A stretch of DNA of 64,000 nt. Origin: Candidatus Poribacteria bacterium. GTDB taxonomy: Bacteria > Poribacteria > WGA-4E > WGA-3G. Shown here in pieces: positions 34,629-44,551 of this stretch (position 1 is its first letter; every line of letters starts with the position of its first letter). The notes under the pieces are model-generated. The model saw only the letters and a program-made list of their open reading frames with translations. It searched no databases and was not told where the DNA came from. Where the stretch lies: contig PYJD01000008.1 of the NCBI GenBank assembly GCA_003635315.1, forward strand, positions 146,781-210,780. Direction: 5' to 3'. The translations under genes were made by a program, and so were the position numbers.

Positions 34629-35657
34629 ATGCAGGAAGTCATTGTTAAGTCAGATAGATTGCATGATTTCACTCGATCCTTGTGTGAAAGTGCAGGGTTA
34701 TCAAGTGTAAATGCGGAGTTAATGGCAGAACTGTTGGTCCAGACCGACCTTCGGGGTGTTCATTCACACGGGACGCGTGCTTTACCGGGATATCTGAACC
34801 AAGTATTAAATGGATCACTCAACCCCGAACCAAATATACGGATAATTTCTGAATCTACAAGTTCTGCTGTGATTGATGGGGATAATTGTATTGGACATAT
34901 CGCGAGCACATATGCGATGGAAACTGCAATATTAAAAGCCAAATCCACAGGTGTTGCTGCAGTTGGCGTGAATAATGCTGGACATTTTGGTGCTGCTGCT
35001 TGCTATTCAATTATGGCTACCTTAAATGGTATGATCGGTTTTTCTACGACGAATACAGGAAATCCTACACTTGTTCCACCCGGGGGTGCTGAAGCAGTTA
35101 CTGCGAACAATGCAATGAGTTATGCATTGCCAACTGGTGACAGTCATCCAATTGTATTGGATATGGCATGTGGTGTTTCTTCATGGGGTAAAGTTGGGAC
35201 AATGCGGATGTATGGAAAGGAAGTGCCAGAAGGATGGTTGCTTGATGATACAGGTAATCCAAGCAATGATCCAAATCAAGGTCCTTGGATGCTTCCTGCT
35301 GGTGAAGCAAGGGGATACGGATTGGCACTTATCATGGGTATTTTAGCTGGTCCTTTAGTAGGTGGAATGATGTCTTGTGTCAAGACAGGATCATCATCCG
35401 AACACTTCTTTATCGCTATCAATATTGAAAACTTCACTGATTTTGACGCTTATGTGAACCAGATCAAGCAAGGTATCAGTCATATTCATAATACAAAAAC
35501 GCAGGATGATGTAGCACAAGTATATTTACCAGGAGAAATTGAGTGGAATAATTACGATGCATGGATAGAATCAGGTATACCGATTCATGTTGATCATCTG
35601 CGTAATCTTGAATCAATTGCAGAGAAATTAGATATCAGTATATGTTGGGAGTGGTAA
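34629..35657 (+). CDS. Ldh2-family malate/L-lactate-type dehydrogenase
   Basis: A 342-residue NAD(P)-dependent 2-hydroxyacid dehydrogenase of the Ldh2/YlbC-MdH family, unrelated in fold to classical LDH. Signatures are 'LRGVHSHGTRALPGYL' with the catalytic His pair, 'VGVNNAGHFGAAACYSIMA' and 'VLDMACGVSSWGKV'; 'GEARGYGLALIMGIL' closes the active site. Family members reduce 2-oxoacids such as sulfolactate, ureidoglycolate, malate or diketogulonate. The TAA-type stop is followed after one base by the Nramp-like transporter ATG, so the two are co-translated, suggesting the dehydrogenase works on a substrate carried by that transporter. Confidence 0.85.
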   Translation: MQEVIVKSDRLHDFTRSLCESAGLSSVNAELMAELLVQTDLRGVHSHGTRALPGYLNQVLNGSLNPEPNIRIISESTSSAVIDGDNCIGHIASTYAMETAILKAKSTGVAAVGVNNAGHFGAAACYSIMATLNGMIGFSTTNTGNPTLVPPGGAEAVTANNAMSYALPTGDSHPIVLDMACGVSSWGKVGTMRMYGKEVPEGWLLDDTGNPSNDPNQGPWMLPAGEARGYGLALIMGILAGPLVGGMMSCVKTGSSSEHFFIAINIENFTDFDAYVNQIKQGISHIHNTKTQDDVAQVYLPGEIEWNNYDAWIESGIPIHVDHLRNLESIAEKLDISICWEW

Positions 35658-35658
35658 T

Positions 35659-37158
35659 ATGTCAGAAATTATTGAGAATGAACATGTTGACGGTGGGGAG
35701 CTACCTGATTGGGAGGTTGCAGAATTACCAGAACCACCACGTTACCAATTTGGTAGAGCATTTGCAGCTATTTTGGGACCGGGGATAATTGCACTTGGTG
35801 CTTCAATCGGCAGTGGTGAATGGTTATTGGGACCTGCGATTACCGCGCAATATGGTGGAACTTTATTATGGATAGCAACAATTGCAATTATTTTACAAGC
35901 ATTCCTAAATACTGAGTCAATTCGATATACTCTCTATACTGGAGAACCGATGTTAAGTGGGTATATGCGATGTAAACCTGGTCCTCGTTTCTGGGCAATC
36001 TCATATTCGAGTGTAGATTTTTTAAGTAGTTGGCCAGGTTGGGCAATGACAGCTGCAACGGCACTCGGGGCAATATATTTAGGTCACTTACCTGAAGAAA
36101 CTGAAACTGGAACAGTTAGAATTTTTGCATTCATAGTCTTTTTCTCTTGCTTGGCGATCGTCATGGTGGGTGGTAAGATCTACAATTCCTTGGCAGTGGT
36201 ACAACTCATTATGGTGGTTCTGATTATTGGTTACCTTGTTTTGGTTGACATTACACTTGTCTCACCCCGGGTTTGGTGGACAGTAATAAAGGGATTTTTT
36301 AGTTTTGGTGCTATTCCAGAGGCACAGGATGGTACTACATTTAATTGGTTACTATTAGGTGCATTTGCAGCTTACGCTGGTAGTGGTGGTTTAGGTAATA
36401 TTACTATTTCCAATTATGTACGAGATAAAGGTTGGGGAATGGGGAAACTTGTTGGTGCTATCCCATCAATTATCGGTGGTCAAAATGTAACCCTCTCCCA
36501 TATTGGAAAAGTATTCCGCATTACACCTGAGAATATCGAAAAGTTTCGTGAATGGTGGAAATATGTTCGTTTTGAACAATACTTTATCTGGATGATAGGA
36601 TGTTTTATTGGATTAGCACTCCCTGCAATGTTAACACTTGAATATGTGCCATTAGGTGAGGAGATGGAGCAATGGAAAGCAGCAGGTTTTCAAGCTGATG
36701 GCTTAGCTGAGGTAGGTGGTAGATTGATGTGGTATCTAACACTGTTATGTGGGTTCTGGGTACTGTTTTCTACTCAACTTGGTGCGGTTGATAGTGTTCC
36801 ACGTAGATATACGGACATAATTTGGACCGGTTTTAAAAGTGCAAGAAAGATGGGGGAACATAATGCAAAATGGATCTATTATCCGATATTGATTGTGTAT
36901 ATCTTATACGGTGTAATTGCAATGTATTTTGCAAAACCATTATTTATGATTCTGTTCTCAGCAACAATTGGGGGTTATCTACTTGTGATTACATCAGTAC
37001 ATACATTATATGTTAACAGAAAATTTCTACCAAAAGAGATTCAAGCACCGTTATGGAAACAGCTTGGTCTTCTATTATGTGCTGTCTTTTATTCCATCTT
37101 TGGAAGTATAACAATTTACAAAGAGTTTATTGTTAAATACATTCTTGTATTATTTTAA
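35659..37158 (+). CDS. Nramp-related transporter lacking the metal-binding DPGN motif
   Basis: This 499-residue protein has about 12 hydrophobic helices. The first helix reads 'ILGPGIIALGASIGSGEWLL', in the position where Nramp Mn/Fe transporters have the metal-binding DPGN motif; here it is IGSGE. The MPH motif of helix 6 is also not seen. It resembles Nramp-like families annotated as divalent metal transporters in environmental bacteria, but the missing ligands suggest another substrate, for example an organic acid. The gene begins one base after the Ldh2 gene and is the last gene of that unit. The cargo is unknown. Confidence 0.7.
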   Translation: MSEIIENEHVDGGELPDWEVAELPEPPRYQFGRAFAAILGPGIIALGASIGSGEWLLGPAITAQYGGTLLWIATIAIILQAFLNTESIRYTLYTGEPMLSGYMRCKPGPRFWAISYSSVDFLSSWPGWAMTAATALGAIYLGHLPEETETGTVRIFAFIVFFSCLAIVMVGGKIYNSLAVVQLIMVVLIIGYLVLVDITLVSPRVWWTVIKGFFSFGAIPEAQDGTTFNWLLLGAFAAYAGSGGLGNITISNYVRDKGWGMGKLVGAIPSIIGGQNVTLSHIGKVFRITPENIEKFREWWKYVRFEQYFIWMIGCFIGLALPAMLTLEYVPLGEEMEQWKAAGFQADGLAEVGGRLMWYLTLLCGFWVLFSTQLGAVDSVPRRYTDIIWTGFKSARKMGEHNAKWIYYPILIVYILYGVIAMYFAKPLFMILFSATIGGYLLVITSVHTLYVNRKFLPKEIQAPLWKQLGLLLCAVFYSIFGSITIYKEFIVKYILVLF

Positions 37159-37308
37159 ATGAGGTATATCACGTAGTCATAGTTAATTCATACCGGTATA
37201 ATTTCATCATTATACTTTGGGTTTTATAGGTTAGAATATTCCGTTTGTATAGGAATTTAATTCACATTATTTTTTGTTCCAACCATAAAATATCCAGCTA
37301 TTTTTGTA

Positions 37309-37338
37309 TTGACACTATTTTCCTATCAGGTGTATGAT
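37309..37338 (+). promoter_or_regulatory. Promoter of gnd
   Basis: A consensus -35 box TTGACA and TATGAT, separated by 18 bases, lie 34 bases upstream of the chosen TTG start. This is the strongest promoter match in this part of the window. Confidence 0.6.
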
Positions 37339-37371
37339 ATGAAGACATTGTAAACATTGGAGGACATAAGA

Positions 37372-38835
37372 TTGTCAGCAGATATCGGACTTATTGGATT
37401 AGCAGTTATGGGAGAAAACCTTGCTCTCAATATCGAAAGTAAAGGTTTTGAAGTTGCGGTCTTTAATAGAACAGTTTCTCGTGTTGATGCATTCCTTTCT
37501 GGCTCCGCAAAAGGCAAAAACATTACTGGTGCACATTCCATTCCAGAATTCATTTCCCAATTAAAATCACCCAAAAAGATTATATTAATGGTAAAAGCGG
37601 GAGAACCTGTTGATGCATTCATTGAGTTGTTAGTTCCTCATCTATCAAAAGGCGACCTAATTATTGATGGTGGAAATTCAAACTTTAATGATACTGTTCG
37701 ACGTCATGAGGAATTAAGTGAACAAGATATACTATATATTGGAACGGGTATATCAGGCGGTGAAGAGGGTGCATTAAAAGGTCCAGCCATGATGCCTGGA
37801 GGCTCTCGTGAAGCTTATGCACTTGTAGAACCAATCTTCACAAAGATTGCTGCTCAGGTTGAAGATACACCTTGTTCTTCATATATTGGACCGGATGGAG
37901 CAGGACATTATGTTAAGATGGTACATAATGGCATTGAATATGGTGATATGCAACTGATATGCGAAGCCTACTCTTTGATGAAAGAGGTATTAGGTCTTAA
38001 TGCTGAAGAGATGCATGAAGTCTTTAACAAATGGAATCAAGGAGAACTTAATTCTTATCTTATAGAGATTACCGCAGACATATTTACACAACTTGATGCT
38101 GCAGGATACCCCTTTGTAGATGTTGTACTTGATCAAGCCGGACAAAAAGGCACAGGTAAATGGACAAGTATTTCAGCTTTAGATCTTGGAATTTCAGCAC
38201 CAACTATAGCGGAAGCTGTGTTTGCGAGATGTATATCTGCTATCAAAAGTGAACGAGTGGATGCTGCGGAAGTGATTAAGGGACCAGTAGGTAAATTTGA
38301 TGGTGATCGTGAAGCAACACTTCAAGCGATACATGATGCATTATATGCTGCGAAGATTTGTTCCTATGCACAAGGTTTTGCCCTTATGCGAGAGGCAAGT
38401 ACAGAATATGATTGGAATCTTGATCTTGGAAATATAGCTTTAGGATGGCGAGGAGGATGTATTATCCGTGCTAAATTCCTTCATCGGATCGCGGAGGCAT
38501 ATGACCGTAATCCGGATCTACCGAACCTTTTACTTGACTCCTATTTCCGTGGTGTAATTGAAACTGCACAACCCCACTGGAGAAATGTTATCAGTACTGC
38601 GACACAATTAGGTGTTCCAGTACCAGCATTTAGTTCTGCATTGGCATATTTTGATAGTTACAGAAGCAAGAGATTATCTGCGAACCTAATTCAAGCAATG
38701 CGAGACTATTTTGGGGCACATACATATCATAAGTTGGATAAGGATGGCAATATCATTATAGGAGATGATGGAGAACCGAAGGTGTTCCATACAGAATGGA
38801 TGTTGGAGGATCGTCCAGAAGTTACCATTGAATGA
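37372..38835 (+). CDS. gnd: 6-phosphogluconate dehydrogenase (decarboxylating)
   Basis: Gnd oxidises and decarboxylates 6-phosphogluconate to ribulose 5-phosphate with NADP, in the oxidative pentose phosphate pathway. Motifs are GLAVMGENLALN (cofactor), 'IIDGGNSNFNDT', 'TGISGGEEGALKGPAMMPGG' and 'GAGHYVKMVHNGIEYGDMQ' with the catalytic Lys; the 'CIIRAKFL' and C-terminal 'NLIQAMRDYFGAHTY' parts are also standard. The track start (37357, TTG) is inside the Shine-Dalgarno GGAGGA (37359-37364); the true start is the TTG at 37372, giving 487 residues beginning MSADIGLIGL. The promoter lies just upstream. It is followed by a HAD hydrolase gene 75 bp later. Confidence 0.93.
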   Translation: MSADIGLIGLAVMGENLALNIESKGFEVAVFNRTVSRVDAFLSGSAKGKNITGAHSIPEFISQLKSPKKIILMVKAGEPVDAFIELLVPHLSKGDLIIDGGNSNFNDTVRRHEELSEQDILYIGTGISGGEEGALKGPAMMPGGSREAYALVEPIFTKIAAQVEDTPCSSYIGPDGAGHYVKMVHNGIEYGDMQLICEAYSLMKEVLGLNAEEMHEVFNKWNQGELNSYLIEITADIFTQLDAAGYPFVDVVLDQAGQKGTGKWTSISALDLGISAPTIAEAVFARCISAIKSERVDAAEVIKGPVGKFDGDREATLQAIHDALYAAKICSYAQGFALMREASTEYDWNLDLGNIALGWRGGCIIRAKFLHRIAEAYDRNPDLPNLLLDSYFRGVIETAQPHWRNVISTATQLGVPVPAFSSALAYFDSYRSKRLSANLIQAMRDYFGAHTYHKLDKDGNIIIGDDGEPKVFHTEWMLEDRPEVTIE

Positions 38836-38910
38836 TCGTAAATACTTAATGCCGTTTTTTACATACTAACAATTGCTTTCGATCTCAAAGAATTGATTCA
38901 AGGAGAGGAT

Positions 38911-39804
38911 ATGGCAAATAGTCCACAACAACCCCTTCATGATTTTGAACCACAGCACGAGTTTTTTGTTGGCATCGACTCAGACGGTTGTGTCTTCAAT
39001 AGCATGGAGGTAAAACACAATGATTGTTTCAGTGTAAATGTAGTAAAACACTTCGGTTTAGCTTCAATCTCTCGTCAGGTGCACCAGGCGTGGGATTTTG
39101 TTAATTTATATTCCACAATGAGAGGGACAAACCGATTCAAGGCTATCCTACTTGTCTTTGATTATTTGCGTAATATGGCATTGGTTCAGAAAATGGGGAT
39201 TGATGTTCCAGAATTACGTTTCCTCCGTGAATGGACAGAAGTGGAGACTAAACTTGGAAATCCTGCGCTTCAGACAGCAATTGATAGTGCATCTGGAGAA
39301 AAACATGGTGAATTAAGTAAAGTGATGGAGTGGAGTCTTGGCGTAAATGAAAGTGTAGGGGAAATTGTTTATAATCTACCTCCTTTTCCAGGTGTTAGAG
39401 AAGCCTTACAACGTCTTCATGGAGAGGCAGATGTTATAGTAGTTTCTGCCACCCCAGATGAGGCACTCCAAAGAGAATGGATTGAGCATGATATTGACCA
39501 GTATGTAGCACTGATCGCCGGACAAGAGATGGGAACAAAGACAGAACATCTTACTATCACTACTAAAGGAAAGTATGATGAAAATCGTGTATTGATGATT
39601 GGTGATTCACCAGGTGATTTAAAAGCAGCACAAAGTGTTGATGCAATGTTTTTTCCAGTCAATCCTGGATCTGAAGATACATCATGGGCACATTTTCTGG
39701 ATGAAGGAATAGATAGATTTTTTAGTGGACAATATGTTGGTAGATATGAGGAAGATTTGCTAACCCAATTTCAAGAATTACTTCCGGACACCCCTCCGTG
39801 GTAA
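38911..39804 (+). CDS. HAD-superfamily hydrolase
   Basis: This 297-residue protein has the HAD motif I as 'FVGIDSDGCVFNSM' (DxDG type), motif II in 'VIVVSATPDEAL', a lysine-type region 'TKGKYDENRVLMIGDSPGD' containing motif IV. HAD enzymes of this type are phosphatases. An extra helical insertion (about residues 40-140) makes it longer than phosphoglycolate phosphatase. The ATG at 38911 (MANSPQQPL) follows AGGAGAGG 3-4 bases earlier and is preferred to the TTG used by the track. It lies between gnd and a 2-hydroxyacid dehydrogenase, so it may act on a sugar phosphate of the same route. Confidence 0.8.
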   Translation: MANSPQQPLHDFEPQHEFFVGIDSDGCVFNSMEVKHNDCFSVNVVKHFGLASISRQVHQAWDFVNLYSTMRGTNRFKAILLVFDYLRNMALVQKMGIDVPELRFLREWTEVETKLGNPALQTAIDSASGEKHGELSKVMEWSLGVNESVGEIVYNLPPFPGVREALQRLHGEADVIVVSATPDEALQREWIEHDIDQYVALIAGQEMGTKTEHLTITTKGKYDENRVLMIGDSPGDLKAAQSVDAMFFPVNPGSEDTSWAHFLDEGIDRFFSGQYVGRYEEDLLTQFQELLPDTPPW

Positions 39805-39840
39805 AATGACATCGACGATTCCATTTTGAAAGGAAAATAT

Positions 39841-40788
39841 ATGAAGATATTATTACAACATAGAGTTGAAGGTGAACAACTTAAACGATTAGAAGATATC
39901 ATTGGTAATGAACACACCTACGTCTTGTCAGGTTCACACGAGGAAATTGCTGAGGAAGGTAAAGACACAGATATTTTCTTCGGTTTTTGTAGTGAAGAGA
40001 TTTTTCCACTATTTCCAAATATAAAATGGATACAAGCTTCGAGTGCAGGTATGGATAGACATATGTATCCTGCTATACGCGAAAGTGATGTAATTCTTAC
40101 AAATGCTGCGGGTTTGTATGCTACGCATGTTGCCGACCAAGCTTTTGCGCTTCTACTGGGGTTAGCACGTGGTATTCACCAAACGGTACGTAATCAAGAC
40201 CAACACAAATGGGGTGGTTTAGGAACACCTATGATTGAGATTGATGGATTTAAGATGGGTATTGTTGGTTTAGGTGGGATTGGCATGGAAATGGTGAAAC
40301 GTGCAAAGGGATTTGATATGCATGTTATTGCAGTAGATGCTTACCGAACAGAAAAACCAGATAATGTTGATGAGCTGATGCCAATGGATAAACTCAAAGA
40401 CCTGATGAGTCAAGTAGATGTAGTCATGATTGCATGTCCATTGACAGAGGAGACACGTGGATTGATAAATGCAGATAATCTATCTGTCATGCAACCATCA
40501 TCTTATTTCATTAACGTTGCCCGTGGTCCAATTGTAAAAGAAGATGACTTAATTCAAATACTGAGAGAGAACAAAATAGCTGGTGCGGGGTTAGATGTCA
40601 CAGAAGTTGAACCATTAGACTCAGACAGTCCGTTATGGGATTTTCCAAATGTAATTATTTCACCTCATTCTGCGGGTGGTTCTCAACATAGAATGAACCG
40701 TATCACCTCATTTTTCTTGGATAATTTAGAACGATATCTGAATGGGGAAGAGTTGAAGAATATCGTCAATAAAGAACTTGGATTCTAA
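39841..40788 (+). CDS. D-2-hydroxyacid dehydrogenase (NAD-dependent)
   Basis: A 315-residue enzyme of the D-isomer-specific 2-hydroxyacid family. It has the Rossmann motif 'GIVGLGGIGMEMVKRAKGFD', the catalytic arginine in 'INVARGPIV', the glutamate in 'LDVTEVEPL' and the histidine in 'ISPHSAGGS', so the Arg-Glu-His set is complete. Substrates in this family include glyoxylate, hydroxypyruvate, phosphoglycerate and lactate; here none is fixed. The ATG at 39841 has AAAGGAAAA upstream and is better than the TTG start (39826) of the track. It closes the plus-strand unit that begins with gnd. Confidence 0.88.
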   Translation: MKILLQHRVEGEQLKRLEDIIGNEHTYVLSGSHEEIAEEGKDTDIFFGFCSEEIFPLFPNIKWIQASSAGMDRHMYPAIRESDVILTNAAGLYATHVADQAFALLLGLARGIHQTVRNQDQHKWGGLGTPMIEIDGFKMGIVGLGGIGMEMVKRAKGFDMHVIAVDAYRTEKPDNVDELMPMDKLKDLMSQVDVVMIACPLTEETRGLINADNLSVMQPSSYFINVARGPIVKEDDLIQILRENKIAGAGLDVTEVEPLDSDSPLWDFPNVIISPHSAGGSQHRMNRITSFFLDNLERYLNGEELKNIVNKELGF

Positions 40789-40904
40789 ACACTTTATTCG
40801 CGTTGGTACAAGAAGAACTGATAGTATTATATGGGTGAAACAGTTCTATTCTATGGATAATAGTATTTAATTATGGTTTGACCTGTGATGAATAAGCAGT
40901 TCAA

Positions 40905-43046
40905 TTATAATTCGATAGTTGGATTTTTATTATCATTACGTTCAATCCGTACTGCACAATATTTCAATTCTGGTTGCTTTGAAATAGGATCGAACATTGA
41001 ATTCGTTACATAGTTTACATTGGTCTCATTATGGAATAGATCTCCCCAATGAAATGGCATAAAGAGTAATCCACGACGTATTGTATCTGTGACTCGTGCT
41101 TCAGTGTAGCATTTGCCTCGTCTACTAATAAGGTAAATCCAATCTTTATCATTCACACCGATTTCCAATGCATCATCAGGATGTATTTCAACAAATGGAC
41201 TGGGATCCATTTTATTTAATTGGTCTACTTTTCCAGTACGAGTTCGTGTATGCCATTGACTTGCCACGCGTCCGGTTGTCAAGCCAAATGGAAATTCCTC
41301 ATTAATGTTTTCATCGGGTGGTTTGTAAACAGGTGTCATAAACTGTGCCTTACCTGATGTAGTTAAGAATTTTCTTCTTGTATACCTACGTGGCGTACCA
41401 GGGTGTTGTGTATTAGGACAAGGCCATCTCAAAGATGTTTTTTCTAATCGTTCATTCGTCATCCCCATTTGATCACAAGGTGTACCGCCAGTTAAATGCC
41501 TGTATTCGTCCCATATATCCTTGTGAGTTCGATAATCAAATTCACGTTTGAATCCCATAACCTTTGCTACCTGAGTGAAGATCCACCAATCAGGCTTAGC
41601 AATCCCAGGTGGTTCTATCATTTTATCACTTCGAACAACAAGACGTTCACTGTTTGTCATGGTGCCATGCTTTTCTCCCCATTGTGCAGCAGGTAGTAAT
41701 ACATCTGCATATTTAGTTGTTTCAGTAGGGTGATAACAATCCTGCACAATGACCAATTCTGCACGAGATAAACCTTCCTGTGCAATCTTTGTATCAGGCA
41801 TACTTACAGCCGGATTCGTGCATGCTATCCACAATGCTTTTAGATTTCCTTGCGCTGCTGCTTCAAACATAGGGACTGCAGTCAAACCCGGATTTTCATC
41901 AATACTATTCGGAGGTATTCTCCATGCTCCCTCAAGATATGCGCGATGCATCTCATTTGACACAGAACGGTACCCAGGAAGTTGATGGGAGAGATATCCT
42001 ACTTCTCTACCTCCCATTGCATTCGCCTGTCCTGTAAGAGAAAATGGACCTGCACCCTCTTTTCCAATTTCCCCTAATTGGAGATGAAGATTTATCAAAG
42101 CTGCATTCTTATCAACACCACTGGTACTTTGATTCGTTCCTTGACAATAAAAACTGAGAAGTCTATTCGGTTTTGAAAGATACTCAATAATTTCGTCTAT
42201 TCTTCCTGGATGTATATCACAGATTGATAGTAATGAATCTTCGTTTAGACTATCTAAATGGTTGCTATATGCAGAGTAATTCTCAGTATTCCTCTGAATG
42301 AAACGTTTATCAAAGCGTCCAAGTGATAACAACCGTTTGGCAATGAGTTGCAAAAATGCCACATCACTACCAGCCGCAAGAGGAACATGTATATCAGAAA
42401 ACTCTGCAGTTTTTGTTCTACGCGGATCAACGCAAATTATACGTACATTTGGATCTAAGGATCGTCGTTTTCGTATCATTTGAAAAAGCACTGGATGATT
42501 GACCATCATGTTTGCCCCAATGATAAGAAATACATCGGCATGATTAATATCATCATAACATGTAGGTGGTCCGTCGGAACCAAAAGCCTGAATGTAAGCA
42601 GCAACGGCAGATGACATACAGAGTCTACTGTTTGTATCCACATTGTTTGTTCGAAGAAATCCTTTGAATAGTTTGTTATAGACATAAGATGCTTCAGTGT
42701 CCATTTGTCCTGAACCGTAAAGTGCTATTGCATCCTTCCCATAATCAAACTGAATTTCCTGTAGCCGATTTGCTGTGAATGTAATAGCATCCTCCCATGT
42801 TACTTTTCTTAGAGTTTCGTTTTTATTTTTACGAATCATGGGATATACTAATCTTCCATCCTGGTTTCGATATATCTCCTTTAGAAGTGCCCCCTTTGGA
42901 CAGAGCATTCCAAAATTTGGTGCTTCATTGTCATCAGTAGATATTTTTATGATTTTATTCTTCTCAACAGTTGGTCGGATAATACATCCAACCCCACAAT
43001 AAGGACAAACAGCTTTTCCAGATGTTGTTTCCATAGTTTTCACCAT
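40905..43046 (-). CDS. narB: Assimilatory nitrate reductase, molybdopterin catalytic subunit
   Basis: The 713-residue molybdo-bis-MGD enzyme has the N-terminal [4Fe-4S] motif CPYCGVGC...CPKG (residues about 14-50) and the Mo-ligand cysteine region 'NSRLCMSSAVAAY'. The C-terminal MGD-binding part includes 'PFGLTTGRVASQWHTRTRTG'. The length and absence of extra Fe-S domains fit ferredoxin- or flavodoxin-dependent assimilatory NarB/NasA rather than formate dehydrogenase. Neighbours settle the assignment: a nitrate transporter of the NarK/NrtP type 64 bp upstream, nitrite reductase before that, and a NasT-like antiterminator. It is the last gene of this minus-strand operon. It reduces nitrate to nitrite in the cytoplasm. 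Confidence 0.9.
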   Translation of the reverse strand: MVKTMETTSGKAVCPYCGVGCIIRPTVEKNKIIKISTDDNEAPNFGMLCPKGALLKEIYRNQDGRLVYPMIRKNKNETLRKVTWEDAITFTANRLQEIQFDYGKDAIALYGSGQMDTEASYVYNKLFKGFLRTNNVDTNSRLCMSSAVAAYIQAFGSDGPPTCYDDINHADVFLIIGANMMVNHPVLFQMIRKRRSLDPNVRIICVDPRRTKTAEFSDIHVPLAAGSDVAFLQLIAKRLLSLGRFDKRFIQRNTENYSAYSNHLDSLNEDSLLSICDIHPGRIDEIIEYLSKPNRLLSFYCQGTNQSTSGVDKNAALINLHLQLGEIGKEGAGPFSLTGQANAMGGREVGYLSHQLPGYRSVSNEMHRAYLEGAWRIPPNSIDENPGLTAVPMFEAAAQGNLKALWIACTNPAVSMPDTKIAQEGLSRAELVIVQDCYHPTETTKYADVLLPAAQWGEKHGTMTNSERLVVRSDKMIEPPGIAKPDWWIFTQVAKVMGFKREFDYRTHKDIWDEYRHLTGGTPCDQMGMTNERLEKTSLRWPCPNTQHPGTPRRYTRRKFLTTSGKAQFMTPVYKPPDENINEEFPFGLTTGRVASQWHTRTRTGKVDQLNKMDPSPFVEIHPDDALEIGVNDKDWIYLISRRGKCYTEARVTDTIRRGLLFMPFHWGDLFHNETNVNYVTNSMFDPISKQPELKYCAVRIERNDNKNPTIEL

Positions 43047-43110
43047 ATTCTTTATACTTCACAATTATATAATCTGAGTTTTTGATATGGATTGGTGTGA
43101 TTTGTTATAG

Positions 43111-44469
43111 TTAAGATGATAAATTTCCTGTATCCTCTTTTAATCGTCTTTCAATTAATGCTGCCTCAAACGCTTCTCTTTCTGCTGTTTGTGTTGCAGG
43201 TGAGAAACGAATTAATAGAGTAGCAAATGAAGCGACTATAACCATAACACTAAGAAATAGTAAAGCATGGGATGTGGATATGTGTTCAGATCTAAATAAA
43301 AAACCTGCTGCCACCGCCCCTGCATTACCACCAGCACCAACAATTCCTGCCACTGTACCTAATGCTTTTTTATTAATAAAAGGAACAATTCCGAATGTAG
43401 CACCTTCTGCCATTTGTACAAATAAACTGAATACGATCATTGTTCCAACTGCATAGATTAATACTTGCATCTGTGAAAACACCATGAGCATAATACCTTC
43501 CCCTAATAGTACAATGAATAGAAATATTACTCGTCCACGGAGTCCATAGTTCTTCGCAGAATAATCAGAAAAGAATCCACCAACAGAACGAGCAAAGATG
43601 TTCATCGTTCCAAATAAACCGGCAATTAACCCTGCCGATCCCAATGACAATTGAAAATGATCTCTATAATATAATGCAGCAATATTGTTGATAGTAAGTT
43701 CCACGCCAAAACATGCAGCATAAATGACAAAAAGAGCCCAAACACGGTAGTCTTTGATGACTTGAGTATAGTTCATTAAACTAACGGATTTGATCTGGAG
43801 TTTATCTTTATCAGTTGGAAAATTAGAATAATTACCAGCAGGGGTATCATTGGTAATATAATAGTAAGCGATTCCTGTAAGAAATAATGCAAAACCTGGA
43901 ACTATCATTGCCAATCGCCAGCCCATAAATTTATCCACCCCCATTAGAAGGAATGCAGTGAATATTAATGGCATTACCATTTGGGTTACACCACCTCCCA
44001 TGTTTCCCCAACCAGCAGTAGTTGCATTCGCTGTACCTATACAATTTGGGGCAAACATCAATGAAGTATGATGTTGTGTAATTACAAATGAAGCACCGAT
44101 TGCACCTATTGCAAGTCTAAAAATGAGAAAGGTTGTGTAACTGTTTGCTAAACCTATTCCCATAACTGGTAAAGATCCGACAATTAGTAACCAAGTATAC
44201 ACCTTACGTGGTCCTATTCTGTCACATAACGGACCAATTAACATTCTTACTATAACAGTAATAGCAACCGATGCAATTATCGTATTACCAATTTGTACTT
44301 GAGTGAGTATGAGATCCTCGCGAACAATTGCCATAAGAGGTGCAATTCCAAACCATCCAAAAAATGCTAAGAAAAATGCAAACCAAGTCATATGAAATGT
44401 ACGCATTGGAATCGATTTGAGACTAAAGAGTTTGATTTCAGTTGCTTTATTATTATTCACAAAATTCAT
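43111..44469 (-). CDS. narK: MFS nitrate/nitrite transporter (NarK/NrtP type)
   Basis: A 452-residue 12-helix major-facilitator protein of the nitrate/nitrite porter family. Both nitrate-signature sequences are visible: 'AGWGNMGGGVTQMVMPLI' (NS1) and 'TVAGIVGAGGNAGAVAAGF' (NS2). The intracellular motif 'GPLCDRIGPRKVYTW' is the MFS motif A. It imports nitrate for the reductase. It lies between nirA (82 bp) and the nitrate reductase gene (64 bp), in the same direction, so it is in the operon controlled by the upstream leader. NarK and NrtP names are both used for such proteins; the transport direction is inferred from the assimilatory context. Confidence 0.92.
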   Translation of the reverse strand: MNFVNNNKATEIKLFSLKSIPMRTFHMTWFAFFLAFFGWFGIAPLMAIVREDLILTQVQIGNTIIASVAITVIVRMLIGPLCDRIGPRKVYTWLLIVGSLPVMGIGLANSYTTFLIFRLAIGAIGASFVITQHHTSLMFAPNCIGTANATTAGWGNMGGGVTQMVMPLIFTAFLLMGVDKFMGWRLAMIVPGFALFLTGIAYYYITNDTPAGNYSNFPTDKDKLQIKSVSLMNYTQVIKDYRVWALFVIYAACFGVELTINNIAALYYRDHFQLSLGSAGLIAGLFGTMNIFARSVGGFFSDYSAKNYGLRGRVIFLFIVLLGEGIMLMVFSQMQVLIYAVGTMIVFSLFVQMAEGATFGIVPFINKKALGTVAGIVGAGGNAGAVAAGFLFRSEHISTSHALLFLSVMVIVASFATLLIRFSPATQTAEREAFEAALIERRLKEDTGNLSS

Positions 44470-44551
44470 TCCTTATAATCAATATTAGTGTGTTGATGAA
44501 AGTGTCTATAGAGTTAATCCTTATATAAAAATATACAGATAAACTGAATTA

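Noticed and set aside
40905-43046. Formate dehydrogenase alpha subunit
   Set aside because: Similar fold, but the adjacent nitrate porter, nitrite reductase and NasT leader make assimilatory nitrate reductase far more likely.
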